Shown here: one piece after another, positions 27,401 through 36,317 of the stretch
Layout of the letters: every line of letters starts with the position of its first letter
Numbering within the stretch: the first letter of the stretch is position 1
Assembly (NCBI RefSeq): GCF_009806555.1
Contig: NZ_VUOK01000013.1
Location: forward strand, 62,541 to 126,540
Direction: 5' to 3'
DNA: 64,000 nucleotides
Origin: Methylobacterium sp. 2A
Lineage (GTDB): Bacteria; Pseudomonadota; Alphaproteobacteria; Rhizobiales; Beijerinckiaceae
The notes under the pieces: generated by a model
Databases searched by the model: none
Told to the model about the DNA's origin: nothing
The model's input: the letters and a program-made list of their open reading frames with translations, nothing else
Made by a program: the position numbers and the translations under genes

Positions 27401-30085
27401 TCAGTTGCGGCGGAGCAGGCGCTCGAAATAGTCGAGCTCCTCGCGGGGCCGGGTCGGGTCGCCGAGTTTGCGGCGCAGTTCCTCCATGATGCGCCGGGCG
27501 CGCTGAACGGCGGATTCGTCAGCCGTCGGCACGCGGACCCGTCCGTCGCTCATGTCGCGGCCGCGGGTCGGGCGGCCGAGCGGGTCGTCGTCCCGGGCGC
27601 CGGCCTGACCCTGCTGCCCCGGCTGCTGCCCGCCCTCCTGCTGGCCCTCGCCCTGGCCTTCGGCCATCTCCTGCATCTGCTGCGCCATGCCCTCGGCGCC
27701 CTTCTTGAGACCCTCGAGGGCGCGGCCCTGCGCGTCGACCGCCTCGTCGGAATCGCCGTCCTTCAGGGCGTTCTCGGCCTCACGCATGGCGTTCTCGGCA
27801 TCGGACAGGCCCTGCTCGCCGCGCATGCCGTTCTCCTTCATGCGCTGCTCCAGCTCTTCCAGCCGCTGCCGCAGCGCCTGCTGGCGCTCGCCGACATTGC
27901 CCTGCTGTCCTTGGCCCTGCTGTCCTTGGCCCTGCTGTCCTTGGCCCTGCTGGCTCTGACCCTGTTGCCCCTGCAGGCCCTGCTGCTTCTGGCCCTGCTG
28001 GCCGCGCTGGCCCTGTTGCTGCTGGCCGCGGTTGGGCGGGCGCTGGCTACCGCTCGGCTCCTGCCCGTCCTTGAAGGTCTGATCGCGCAGGCCCTGCTGC
28101 TCGCGCGTCATCGCATCGAGATCGCGCATCTGCTTCTGCATCTCGCGGGAGGCCTGATCCGAGCGGCTGCCACGCTCGGCAGTCTGGAGGTTCTCCAGGA
28201 TGTTGCGCAGCTGCTCCATCAGGCGCTGTGCCTCGGCCGTGTCGCCGCGCTTCATCGCCTCGGCCATGTCCTGGATCATCTTGTCGAGATCCTCGGGCGT
28301 GACGGTCTTGGATTGCTGGCTGTTCTGCTGGCGCGCCCCGGTTTTGTTCGGGTCGCGACCCTGCTTCTGCGCCATCTCGGACAGGAACTTGTCGAGCGCC
28401 TGCTTCAGGTCCTGGGTGAGGCGCTTGATCTCGTCATCGGGCGCGTTGCGCTCGATCGCCTCCTTCAGCCGGTCCTGCGCTTGCCGCAGTTGCTTCTCGG
28501 CGTCCGAGAGATCGCCGTCCTCGATCTTCAGCGCCATCTCCCAGAGCAGGTCGGCGACGTCCACGAGGTCTGAATCCGACCGGGCGCGGCGCAGGCGCTC
28601 CGTGGCCGTGCGCAGCCCGAGGAAGATCGCCGGCTGCGGCGTGAACATGTCGGGGGCGACCAGCAGGGCATCGAGCGCGGACTGGACCCAGGGACGATCC
28701 GTATCGGGCGCGGTCACGAGCCGGCGCCGATCCTCCGCCAGCGCGCGCGCCAGCGGGTCACGGAATGGACGCGCCGGCAACGTGATCTCGGTTTCCGGCG
28801 TATGGCCTTCCTGCCCCGCCTCGTCCTTGACGACGATCTGGTAGCGCACGCGCGCGCCCGACCACGGATTGTCGGTGAGGTCGACCAGCGTCTTGGTATC
28901 GGTGTCGCCGGAGGCATCGCCGGGGAGGGCGAGGCTGATATGCGGAATCGGAACGAGCGCGCGGCCGGGCTTGACCGGCACGATCGCCGCCTCGGCCGAG
29001 CTGATCCCGTAATCGTCCTTGGCGCGATAGGTCAGATTGAAGGTCCCGCGCCCGTTCACTTCGGGGCCGCCGATTGCGGTCACCTCCGGCGGCCGATCGG
29101 GGATCGCGTCCACGGTCAGGCGCTGCCGGCCGGCCGGCGTGACGATCGTCAGTTCCGCATTGCCGGCGATCCGGTAGCGCTCCTCGCGGAGATCCGGGCG
29201 CGGCTCCTGGCCGGGGACGGGGACCAGCCTCGCATTCGGCGTCAGGGTGGTGTCGGCCGCGGCCTTGCCCTGGCCGGCGATGCGCACGATCAATTGGGCG
29301 TTGACCGGCGCCCGCAGGTGCTGGTCGCGGCCGTCCATGGCGATCAGCAATGGCGGCAGCCGCGTGTAGAGCGGCGGATCGATCCAGCCGTCGACGCGGA
29401 AGTTCGGGCCGGGCATCGCCGCCTCGTGCCAATCGAAGGCGGCGCCGATCCGGTCGCGCCATTCGGGGCCGGCCGCGAACAGGCTGGCGGCTGCCGCGAC
29501 GATCAGGCCTGCGCGGAGTGCGAAGGGATCACGCCGCACCATGCCGGGCCGGGGGAGTCCGACCCGGAGATTTGCAACATCCCGCGCCGCGCGGCGCTGG
29601 TGAAGATCCCAAAGGGCACGGCTGCCCGCATCGGCGGCGCCTACGGCGAGGGTGTCCTGCGCGGCCGAGGCCGGCCCGTGACGCAGGGCGGGCTCGCGCA
29701 CAGCCGCCTCCCGGTCCAGGCGGGTCAGGGCCGCGCGTCGCCCGATCCGCCTGAGGTGGACGAGGGGCAGGAGCGCGGCGACCAGCAGACCGGCCAGGAT
29801 GACCAGTCCGACCTGACGCCAGAATGGCGACAGGTCGAGCCAGAGACCCGACCAGGACAGGATGAGGAAGAGCAGAATGACGGCGAGGCCGCGCCAGAGG
29901 ACCGGCCAGAGCTGCTCCCACAGGGCCGCGACGCGCGCCTGGGCGACCAGCCGGTCGAGCCGTGCGAACGCCGTCGCGGGTCGCGGCGTCGCGCCGGTCG
30001 TGGTGCCCTTGCCTTCGGAGCCGTTCCTGCCGATCACGCCGATCGTTCCGCCTCGCGCCCGTGGCACCGGAGGTAAACCCGGCAC
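27401..30085 (-). CDS. TIGR02302 family (DUF4175) membrane protein with Gln-rich repeats
   Basis: An 894-residue protein typical of alphaproteobacteria. Two hydrophobic segments near residues 65-115 (WRGLAVILLFLILSWSGLWL) and a third around 205 anchor it in the inner membrane. A large extracytoplasmic-looking strand region (about 230-440) is followed by a helical, charged region, then a low-complexity stretch of GQQGQ and QGQGQ units and a helical C-terminus with LRRKLGDPTRPREELDYFER. The DNA under the Gln/Gly stretch (about 27900-27960) is a 15-bp tandem repeat. Function is unknown, probably envelope-related. The start is uncertain: the first 35 residues are not conserved-looking. Confidence 0.85.
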   Translation of the reverse strand: MPGLPPVPRARGGTIGVIGRNGSEGKGTTTGATPRPATAFARLDRLVAQARVAALWEQLWPVLWRGLAVILLFLILSWSGLWLDLSPFWRQVGLVILAGLLVAALLPLVHLRRIGRRAALTRLDREAAVREPALRHGPASAAQDTLAVGAADAGSRALWDLHQRRAARDVANLRVGLPRPGMVRRDPFALRAGLIVAAAASLFAAGPEWRDRIGAAFDWHEAAMPGPNFRVDGWIDPPLYTRLPPLLIAMDGRDQHLRAPVNAQLIVRIAGQGKAAADTTLTPNARLVPVPGQEPRPDLREERYRIAGNAELTIVTPAGRQRLTVDAIPDRPPEVTAIGGPEVNGRGTFNLTYRAKDDYGISSAEAAIVPVKPGRALVPIPHISLALPGDASGDTDTKTLVDLTDNPWSGARVRYQIVVKDEAGQEGHTPETEITLPARPFRDPLARALAEDRRRLVTAPDTDRPWVQSALDALLVAPDMFTPQPAIFLGLRTATERLRRARSDSDLVDVADLLWEMALKIEDGDLSDAEKQLRQAQDRLKEAIERNAPDDEIKRLTQDLKQALDKFLSEMAQKQGRDPNKTGARQQNSQQSKTVTPEDLDKMIQDMAEAMKRGDTAEAQRLMEQLRNILENLQTAERGSRSDQASREMQKQMRDLDAMTREQQGLRDQTFKDGQEPSGSQRPPNRGQQQQGQRGQQGQKQQGLQGQQGQSQQGQGQQGQGQQGQGQQGNVGERQQALRQRLEELEQRMKENGMRGEQGLSDAENAMREAENALKDGDSDEAVDAQGRALEGLKKGAEGMAQQMQEMAEGQGEGQQEGGQQPGQQGQAGARDDDPLGRPTRGRDMSDGRVRVPTADESAVQRARRIMEELRRKLGDPTRPREELDYFERLLRRN
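27902..27960 (-). repeat. 15-bp tandem repeat inside the TIGR02302 gene
   Basis: On the plus strand the unit CTGTCCTTGGCCCTG recurs about three times without interruption and continues in degenerate form to about 28020. It encodes repeated Gln-Gly-Gln units. The unit length is a multiple of three, so copy-number change keeps the frame. Confidence 0.75.
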
Positions 30086-30174
30086 CGATGGTTCAAGGCT
30101 ATCATGGTGGGCCGCGGCGGTCGGCGGGTCAAATCGGCGCGACGATCCGGTTTCCGCTTCGGCGGAGAGCGCGC

Positions 30175-31383
30175 TTAGTTGTGCGCCTGGATGAAGTTGC
30201 GCACCTGCGGGTAGATCTGGCTTTCCCAGCGCCGCCCCGCGAAGACGCCGTAATGGCCTACGCCCGGCTGGAGATGGTGGGTCCGCATGTAGGGGGCGAG
30301 GCCCGTGCAGAGGTCGTGGGCCGCCATGGTCTGGCCGACGGCACAGATGTCATCCCGCTCGCCCTCGACGGTCATCAGGGCCGTCCGGCGGATGGATCGC
30401 AGGTCGATCGGCTCGCCGCGATAGGTCACCGCGTTGCGCGCCAGGGCATGATCCTGGAACACGGTCCTCACGGTTTCGAGGTAGAACTCGGCCGCGAGGT
30501 CGAGGACGGCGAAATACTCGTCGTAGAAGGTCTCGATCGCCTCGGCCTTGGCCTGCTCGCCGTTGGCCATGTGCCAGAACAGGTCGGCATGGCCCTGGAC
30601 GTGCCGCTTGGCGTTCATCGACATGAAGGCCGTGACCTGCACGAAGCCCGGATAGACCCGGCGGCCGGCGCCCCTGTGCCGGTTCGGGACCGTCGCGATC
30701 AGGTTCTGCTCGAACCACGTGATCGGCTTGGAATTCGCGAGTTCGTTCACGCTGGTGGGGTTGATCCGGCAATCCACCGGCCCGGCCATCAGGGTCATGC
30801 TGCGCGGGGCCGCCGCGTCCCTGGCCTGCGCCATCGCGGCGGCGGCCACGAGGGCCTGCACCGCCGGCTGGCAGACCGCGACCATGTGGGCGCCTTCGCC
30901 GATCGTCTGCAGGAAATGGACGAGGTGACCGACGTAATCGTCGAAGCCGAATTGCCCCTCCGACAGCGGCACGTCCCGGGCATTGTGCCAGTCGGTGATG
31001 TAGACGTCGTGGTCCGGCAGCATGGTGCGCACGGTCGCCCGCAGCAGCGTGGCGAAATGGCCGGACATCGGCGCGACCATCAGCACCTTGGGCTGCTCAG
31101 TCTGGATGTCCTTCTTGAAGTGCAGCAGGGTCGCGAACGGGGTGACCACCACCGGCTCCTCGGAGACCGGCACACTCCTGTTGCCCACGTCGATGGCGTC
31201 GATGCCGAAGGGCGGCCGCGCGAAGGTCAGGCCGGTGCGCATCATCATCCGGGCGCCCGCCGACATCCAGGTGATCGGCTCGCCCAGTCCGGTCCAGGGC
31301 GACCACACATCGTTGAGGACCTGTCCCCACGCCCGGGTCTGGGCGGCGATGTCGGTCTGCAGATCGAACGCGTCGTACAGCAT
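30175..31383 (-). CDS. phaZ: Intracellular polyhydroxyalkanoate depolymerase
   Basis: A 402-residue alpha/beta hydrolase of the intracellular native-PHB depolymerase family, which releases 3-hydroxybutyrate oligomers from storage granules. It starts MLYDAFDLQTDIAAQTRAWG as family members do. The nucleophile region is GAHMVAVCQPAVQALVAAA, where Cys171 replaces the usual Ser, a trait of this family (Ralstonia PhaZ uses Cys). TDWHNARDVPL and the C-terminal His region (HHLQPGVGHYGVFAGRRW) are also present. The gene is followed on the same strand by the TIGR02302 gene after 89 bases; functional linkage to hbd and etf is plausible. Confidence 0.94.
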   Translation of the reverse strand: MLYDAFDLQTDIAAQTRAWGQVLNDVWSPWTGLGEPITWMSAGARMMMRTGLTFARPPFGIDAIDVGNRSVPVSEEPVVVTPFATLLHFKKDIQTEQPKVLMVAPMSGHFATLLRATVRTMLPDHDVYITDWHNARDVPLSEGQFGFDDYVGHLVHFLQTIGEGAHMVAVCQPAVQALVAAAAMAQARDAAAPRSMTLMAGPVDCRINPTSVNELANSKPITWFEQNLIATVPNRHRGAGRRVYPGFVQVTAFMSMNAKRHVQGHADLFWHMANGEQAKAEAIETFYDEYFAVLDLAAEFYLETVRTVFQDHALARNAVTYRGEPIDLRSIRRTALMTVEGERDDICAVGQTMAAHDLCTGLAPYMRTHHLQPGVGHYGVFAGRRWESQIYPQVRNFIQAHN

Positions 31384-31660
31384 CAGCAGGCACTCGCGGA
31401 GCCCCGCCCGGCACGCGGGCTAACAGGCGACAATGGAGGCGGATGCCAGGCTAGAATTGCATCAGCGTGGCCATCTAGGATGGTCGCGCCCCCCAGGGCC
31501 GGCAACTGTCCGAACGGCGAAAGCCGTCAAGAAGACTACCGACGTGACTTTGATGCATCATGCGGGCCATGCCGGATCCCGTCCGGCGGATGGATGGTCG
31601 TGTATGAAGGCCGCCGGACCAAGCCGAGCCGCTGCGGCGGACTCGGACAGAGCTGACCGG

Positions 31661-31900
31661 TCAGGATGCACGGTGGACCGCGACGCCGTTCTCGGTGCGC
31701 CGATGCTCGCAGGCGATCTTGAGATACCGGTCGCCTCCCCCGGGCAGACCGGCCTGCGCCGCCATGGTCTGGGCGTGCATCAGGCACTCCATCGGGGTGT
31801 GCGCCGGCGCGATGATGACATCGAGGGCGGTATCGCGGGAGCAATCCTGCGCCAGCAATGTCCCGGCACAGACCAGGGCAACGGACAGCAATTCCGGCAT
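31661..31900 (-). CDS. Small secreted or envelope hypothetical protein (79 aa)
   Basis: Minus-strand frame from ATG at 31900. The product begins MPELLSVALVCAGTLLAQDC, resembling a short signal peptide or signal anchor, then DTALDVIIAPAHTPMECLMH, AQTMAAQAG and YLKIACEHRR. Three cysteines after the signal region suggest an extracytoplasmic disulfide. A longer frame upstream to 32209 is Arg-rich and looks non-coding. I know no named family; small proteins of this style occur in Methylobacterium. Upstream on the same strand is another short hypothetical. Confidence 0.6.
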   Translation of the reverse strand: MPELLSVALVCAGTLLAQDCSRDTALDVIIAPAHTPMECLMHAQTMAAQAGLPGGGDRYLKIACEHRRTENGVAVHRAS

Positions 31901-32051
31901 GACGGACCTCGGCTTCGAGTGATCGAAAGGTCCGCGGGGTGCTCTGGCGTGCGAGCCACCGCGTTGTCGTTGCCTGGGCGCGTCCTCAAGATGTTGATCG
32001 GCCGAGGCACGTCTCGTGCCAGTTGTGGGAGGAGCGGTCGCGGCCTGGAGA

Positions 32052-32270
32052 TCAGTCCCGCGCCGGGAGCCAGCGCGTCTCCGGCTCGCTGGTCGGCAGC
32101 AGGGCCGCGACCGCGTCGAGGTCGACGACGTAATGATCGGTGAGCAACCGCCACATTTTGTCGGGTGAGTCCGCCTTCGGCCTGAAGCCTTCCAGGGCGC
32201 GCGCCACAAGCGCCTGGTTGAGCAGCTTCGGGCGCCGCAGCAATGGATCGGCGTTCAGCATCGACGGCAA
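32052..32270 (-). CDS. Small hypothetical protein (72 aa)
   Basis: Begins MPSMLNADPLLRRPKLLNQA and continues with short helices (KMWRLLTDHYVVDLDAVAAL) to LPTSEPETRWLPARD. GC at third positions is high and composition is balanced, unlike the Arg- or Pro-rich shadows around it. A GGAG-containing sequence (complement of AACTCCTTCCC) lies just upstream of the ATG. No family recognised; probably soluble. Confidence 0.55.
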   Translation of the reverse strand: MPSMLNADPLLRRPKLLNQALVARALEGFRPKADSPDKMWRLLTDHYVVDLDAVAALLPTSEPETRWLPARD

Positions 32271-32605
32271 CTCCTTCCCGCTGGGGGTGATCGTCTGCCT
32301 TTTTGGTTAATGGCAGGTTACCGTGAGGACTGATCTCTTGCCCTCTTCTTGCGGCAGGCCCCGGTCACTGCTGATGTGGACGGCCCATGGTGCCGAGCCG
32401 GTCTCCGGCTGCTCTTTGCGGATCTCGGCAATCCTTACGCACCACGGTGCCGGACGTCGGCGAGACACCGGAGGCGCGCGATGCCGCTCCGGTTCACAAG
32501 CCCCCACCCATCCCTTATCAGGCTGGCGGATCGAGGCCGGGCTGGCGTGATGGCGCGTCGCAACGGGCCGGCGCCGCTTTCCGCCGATCGTGCGAACGGA
32601 ACATC
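32271..32605. other. Intergenic region before maf, no gene seen
   Basis: About 335 bases between the divergent small hypothetical and maf genes. Open frames exist on both strands (for example minus 32307-32507) but are Pro/Arg-rich and lack family resemblance. The part near 32300 (CTTTTTGGTTAATGGC) is locally AT-rich and may hold a promoter. Confidence 0.5.
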
Positions 32606-33259
32606 ATGGACGCCACACCAGACGCGATCGACTCGGCGCAACGGCCGACAGCTCGCCTCGTGCTCGCCTCGGCCTCACCGCGCCGGCTCGCGCTGCTCCA
32701 GCAGATCGGCATCGAGCCGGACGCCCTTCTGCCGGCCGAGATCGACGAGACGCCGCGCAAGGCCGAGCCGCCGCGCGACCTCGCCCGCCGTCTGGCGCGT
32801 ACGAAGCTCGCCACCGCCGAGGCGGCCCTCCACCTGGGCGACAAGACCGCGCCGACCTGGCTCCTGTCGGCCGATACGGTCGTCGCGGTGGGACGGCGCG
32901 TGCTGCCCAAGGCCGAGGTTCCGGACGAGGCGGCGGATTGCCTGCGGCTCCTGTCGGGTCGCCAGCACCGCGTCTACACGGCGGTCTGCCTGCTCTCGCC
33001 GCGGGGGCGGCGCGAGCGGATCGTCGAGACGCGGGTCCGGTTCAAGCGTCTCTCGGGTCGGGACATCCAGGGCTACGTCGCCTCGGGCGAGTGGCGGGGG
33101 AAGGCCGGCGGCTACGCGATCCAGGGACTGGCCGGCGCCTTCGTCGTCAAGCTGGTCGGATCCTACAGTTCGGTGGTCGGGCTTCCGCTCTACGAAACCC
33201 AGAACCTCCTCGACGGCGAGGGCTATCCGGTCCGCGCCGGATGGGGTGGGCTCGCATGA
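32606..33259 (+). CDS. maf: Maf family nucleoside triphosphate pyrophosphatase
   Basis: A 217-residue Maf/YhdE-type house-cleaning enzyme that hydrolyses dTTP/UTP or modified nucleotides to monophosphates. Motifs include [19 protein letters not shown] at the N-terminus, the acidic pair in [21 protein letters not shown] and [20 protein letters not shown] with [13 protein letters not shown] at 32606 matches the family start; the frame extends further up but reads poorly. The stop overlaps the yacG start by 4 bp (ATGA), so the two are translationally coupled. Confidence 0.93.
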   Translation: MDATPDAIDSAQRPTARLVLASASPRRLALLQQIGIEPDALLPAEIDETPRKAEPPRDLARRLARTKLATAEAALHLGDKTAPTWLLSADTVVAVGRRVLPKAEVPDEAADCLRLLSGRQHRVYTAVCLLSPRGRRERIVETRVRFKRLSGRDIQGYVASGEWRGKAGGYAIQGLAGAFVVKLVGSYSSVVGLPLYETQNLLDGEGYPVRAGWGGLA

Positions 33260-33438
33260 GCCGGGAGCGCCGCCCGCCCTGCCCGATCTGCCGCCGTCCG
33301 TCCGTGCCGGACTTTCGGCCTTTCTGCTCGCAGCGCTGCGCCGACGTCGATCTCGGCCGCTGGCTGAACGAGCGTTACGCGATCCCCGAAGAGATCGATT
33401 CCGACGAGCCGCCGCCGGAGCCGGATCCGGAGCGCTGA
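33256..33438 (+). CDS. yacG: DNA gyrase inhibitor YacG
   Basis: A 60-residue zinc protein with CPICRRPS and [16 protein letters not shown], the four-cysteine C-x2-C...C-x3-C pattern of YacG. In E. coli, YacG binds GyrB and blocks DNA binding. The acidic tail ([16 protein letters not shown]) is disordered-looking. ATG at 33256 overlaps the maf stop by 4 bp, the usual maf-yacG pairing of alphaproteobacteria. Confidence 0.92.
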   Translation: MSRERRPPCPICRRPSVPDFRPFCSQRCADVDLGRWLNERYAIPEEIDSDEPPPEPDPER

Positions 33439-33543
33439 ACTTTTCCGGCCTTTCCGTCACGTCGATGTCACGGCAAGGCTGGACAGGCCGCGAAGCACTG
33501 ACTATACCCCGCGGCATCCGAGGCCGACAGCGCCGCGGACGAC

Positions 33544-33619
33544 GCCCAGGTAGCTCAGTTGGTAGAGCATGCGACTGAAAATCGCAGTGTCGGTGGTTCG
33601 ATTCCGCCCCTGGGCACCA
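33544..33619 (+). tRNA. tRNA-Phe (anticodon GAA), CCA encoded
   Basis: Cloverleaf by eye: acceptor GCCCAGG / CCTGGGC, D stem GCTC/GAGC, anticodon stem TGCGA/TCGCA around the loop CTGAAAA (anticodon GAA), T arm GGTGG TTCGATT CCGCC, then ACCA. It lies about 105 bases after yacG. Nothing indicates insertion of foreign DNA at its 3' end. Confidence 0.97.
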
Positions 33620-33667
33620 TCGTTTCGCTGAGGCGAAGCGGGCTTTTCCAATCGCGCTGTCCCGCAT

Positions 33668-33808
33668 TCAGCTGATCTCAACGCCCCTCGCCTCCAACAT
33701 CGCGGCCGTGCGGTCGACGCTCGCTTGCGTCCGGTGCGGGTCCGTGGCCGATACGTCCACACGCATCGCGGGGTCCGAGCGATCCGGGGCGAAATTCTTC
33801 GTGCGCAC
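33668..33808 (-). CDS. Possible small protein or C-terminal remnant (46 aa)
   Basis: A GTG start at 33808 gives a product beginning MRTKNFAPDRSDPAMRVDVS and ending ASVDRTAAMLEARGVEIS. The pattern of a strand then a helix, with high third-position GC, looks coding. The frame is also open upstream into the Crp/Fnr gene. It could be a short real gene or the tail of a decayed one. No family is recognised. Confidence 0.3.
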   Translation of the reverse strand: MRTKNFAPDRSDPAMRVDVSATDPHRTQASVDRTAAMLEARGVEIS

Positions 33809-33867
33809 GATCGGCAGCAGACCGGCGCCGAGACGCCGCAGACGAGCGGCGACGCGTGAACGAGCGC

Positions 33868-34608
33868 CTACCGACGCAGATGCAGATAGGTCGGGTCGAA
33901 CTCCGCCGCGGAGACGAGCCCGTCCCAATCGAGCACGGTCAAACGACGGCTGCGCAGCGCGATCAACCCGGCGGCCTTCAGGTCGCGGATCGTGCGATTG
34001 ACGTGAACCGGCGTGATGCCGAGGGCGTCGGCCAACTCCGGCTGGGTCATGGGCAACTCACAACTCAACTCCGGCGCGAGCCCGACGGCGCCGAGGCGCA
34101 TGACCAGCTCGCAGAAGAGATGGGCCATCCGCGCGTAGGCCTCACGGCGCCCGGTGTTCAGCATCCATTCCCGCACCACGGCGGCGTCGATGAGCGTCGC
34201 CCGCCAGAACACTTCGCTGAGTCGCGGCTGTGCGCGGAGGAGCGCGCGCACCGCATCATGCTGCACGAAGCCGACGCGGCACGGGCTCACCGTCGCGATG
34301 CTGATATCGAGGGTTTGCAGGTGCAGACTCTGGAAATCGGGCACGTCGCCGGGGACGTGATAGCTCATGACCTGCCGTTTGCCGGCCCGGGTCGTCTTGT
34401 AGGTGCTGGCGATGCCCGAGATGAGCGTGAAGCTCCGGCCCGGACGGTCGCCCTCGCGCACGATGTCCTGATAGGCCTCGATCTGGGCGAGTTGCATCGG
34501 GAGGGCTTCGAGCGCAGCGCGTTCCGCGTCGGAGAGTTCGAACAGCGCGACGCTCTCGATCTTGCGCAGGAACGGATGGCGGTTCGCGTGCTGGCTTGGT
34601 GTGTTCAT
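33868..34608 (-). CDS. Crp/Fnr family transcriptional regulator
   Basis: A 246-residue regulator with an N-terminal cyclic-nucleotide-binding-like barrel (about 20-140, with REGDRPGRSFTLISGIASTY) and a C-terminal winged helix (about 155-235; MTQPELADALGITPVHVNRT is the recognition HTH). It lacks the Fnr iron-sulfur cysteine cluster at the N-terminus, so oxygen sensing of that type is unlikely. Members with this style in alphaproteobacteria are often general stress or nitrogen-related, but the effector is unknown. Met at 34608 is chosen over an upstream in-frame Met because family members start close to it. It is divergent from purC with 298 bases between. Confidence 0.9.
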   Translation of the reverse strand: MNTPSQHANRHPFLRKIESVALFELSDAERAALEALPMQLAQIEAYQDIVREGDRPGRSFTLISGIASTYKTTRAGKRQVMSYHVPGDVPDFQSLHLQTLDISIATVSPCRVGFVQHDAVRALLRAQPRLSEVFWRATLIDAAVVREWMLNTGRREAYARMAHLFCELVMRLGAVGLAPELSCELPMTQPELADALGITPVHVNRTIRDLKAAGLIALRSRRLTVLDWDGLVSAAEFDPTYLHLRR

Positions 34609-34906
34609 CCCACCTCGATCGACGCTAGGCAGACACCACACGGGATGCCGGGGTCCGACCGACGCGTGATAACCTTCTGCTCTCGGGATACCAATCGACG
34701 AGCCCGGGACGCGAAGATAGGGGCCGGGTCCGATATTTCGATCGCGTTGGCGAATGCTTCACAGTCTGGACGGTATCGGACCGGCCGAACGAATGCGTCA
34801 CTCCCGCTGCGGGACAGCCACGTGGTGATGGGGCTGGAAATCTCCGCCTTGTCCGCGCACACAGGCGCCGCGGCGGCATCGCCGCTCTGTCTGACGGAAC
34901 GCTCGG

Positions 34907-35896
34907 ATGAACACGGCTGATCTCGCCCCCCACGCGCATCAGATCCTGAGCGAGGCGACGCTGCCCGGACTGCCGAACCATTATCGCGGCAAGGTCCGGG
35001 ACAATTACGACCTCTCGGACGGCCGGCGCATCTTGATCACGACCGACCGGATCAGCGCCTTCGACCGGGCGCTCGCCGCGATTCCGTTCAAGGGGCAGGT
35101 GCTGACGCAGACCGCGCGGTTCTGGTTCGAGCGGACGGGTGACATCTGCCCGAACCACGTCCTGGCTTACCCCGATCCCAATGTCGTCGTCGGACAGCGC
35201 CTGGAGATCCTGCCCGTGGAGGTCGTGGTCCGCGGCTACCTCGCCGGCACGACCTCGACCTCCGTGCTGACCCGGTACCGCGCCGGCGAGCGGGAGATGT
35301 ACGGCCATCGCTTTCCCGACGGCATGCGCCCGAACGAGCGCCTGCCGGCTCCCATCATCACGCCGACCACGAAAGCCTTCGATGGCGGCCACGACGAGCC
35401 CCTGACCGAGGCCGAGATTCTCGGCCGCGGCCTTTTGACGGAACAGCAGTGGCGCACCGTCTCGGAGGCGGCCCTGGCGCTGTTCGCCCGCGGGCAGGAT
35501 CTGGCGGCCGAGCGTGGGCTGATCCTGGCGGACACGAAGTACGAGTTCGGCACGGATCGCGAGGGCAGGATCGTCCTCGCGGATGAGATCCACACCCCGG
35601 ACAGCAGCCGCTACTGGTTCGCGCAGAGCTATCCCGACCGCTTCGCCGCGGGGGCGGCGCCCGAGAGCTTCGACAAGGATTTCGTGCGCAATTGGGTCGT
35701 GGCCCGCTGCGATCCCTATCGGGATCCGATCCCGGAGATCCCCGCGGACGTCATCCTTGAGACGGCTGCGGTCTACATCACGGCCTACGAGACGATCACC
35801 GGCGCGCGGTTCGCGCTGCCGGATCCGGCCGAGTTGCCGTTCGATCGCGTGCGCCGCAACATCGAGGCCTATCTGGCCGCCAACCCGGATCGTTGA
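34907..35896 (+). CDS. purC: Phosphoribosylaminoimidazole-succinocarboxamide synthase
   Basis: SAICAR synthase, step eight of de novo purine synthesis, ligating CAIR and aspartate with ATP. The 329-residue protein is the longer eukaryote-like (Ade1) form. Motifs include [53 protein letters not shown] and [14 protein letters not shown]. The start ATG follows a GCTCGG stretch with no strong Shine-Dalgarno. The stop is followed by a perfect 10-bp hairpin shared with convergent gapR. Many alphaproteobacteria also carry a short-form PurC in the purQ region, so this may be one of two. Confidence 0.95.
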   Translation: MNTADLAPHAHQILSEATLPGLPNHYRGKVRDNYDLSDGRRILITTDRISAFDRALAAIPFKGQVLTQTARFWFERTGDICPNHVLAYPDPNVVVGQRLEILPVEVVVRGYLAGTTSTSVLTRYRAGEREMYGHRFPDGMRPNERLPAPIITPTTKAFDGGHDEPLTEAEILGRGLLTEQQWRTVSEAALALFARGQDLAAERGLILADTKYEFGTDREGRIVLADEIHTPDSSRYWFAQSYPDRFAAGAAPESFDKDFVRNWVVARCDPYRDPIPEIPADVILETAAVYITAYETITGARFALPDPAELPFDRVRRNIEAYLAANPDR

Positions 35897-35897
35897 A

Positions 35898-35920
35898 GGG
35901 CGGCGCGTGGCGCGCCGCCC
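35898..35920. terminator. Bidirectional hairpin between purC and gapR
   Basis: Perfect 10-bp inverted repeat GGGCGGCGCG / CGCGCCGCCC with a 3-base loop, 2 bases after the purC stop and 19 bases from the gapR stop. Very stable; suits termination of both converging genes. Confidence 0.75.
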
Positions 35921-35938
35921 CATACGGATTGCGACGGT

Positions 35939-36220
35939 TCAGGCCGCGGCCGCCATCGGGGCCGGGGAGGGCGCGTCCATCGCCCGCAGGTAGACGTCGA
36001 GCAGCGTCTCGTGCTCGTCGCGCTCGTCCTTGTCCTGCTTGCGGATCTTCAGGATCTCCTTGAGGATCTTGACGTCCAGGCCCTCGCCCTTGGCCTCGGC
36101 GAAGACCTCCTTCTTGGCTTCCATCAAATCCTTGATCTCTTCCTCGAGCCGTTCCACGCGCTCGATGATCGAGCGGATCCGGTCGCCGGCGACGCCCACG
36201 GTGTCGGTCATATCGGTCAT
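35939..36220 (-). CDS. gapR: GapR-like nucleoid-associated protein (DUF2312)
   Basis: A 93-residue helical protein. The DUF2312 core reads GDRIRSIIERVERLEEEIKD followed by KKEVFAEAKGEGLDVKILK and EILKIRKQD. In Caulobacter, GapR forms a clamp on overtwisted DNA ahead of replication and transcription and is important for growth. The C-terminus (MDAPSPAPMAAAA) is a short Ala/Pro tail. ATG at 36220 gives the standard N-terminus; the longer frame upstream is not conserved. Highly charged, no cysteine, cytoplasmic. Confidence 0.93.
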   Translation of the reverse strand: MTDMTDTVGVAGDRIRSIIERVERLEEEIKDLMEAKKEVFAEAKGEGLDVKILKEILKIRKQDKDERDEHETLLDVYLRAMDAPSPAPMAAAA

Positions 36221-36317
36221 GCAATCCCTCGTCGGATGACGGGGGCATCCTCGCCGGCACAGGGTAAGCGGCAGGTTAAGGGCGGTCCTCATGGCCGCCC
36301 CTACCCCCCGGCGGCGC

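Noticed and set aside
27902..27960. Regularly spaced repeats that could suggest a CRISPR array
   Set aside because: Units are contiguous 15-bp repeats inside a coding frame without spacers; no cas genes are nearby.
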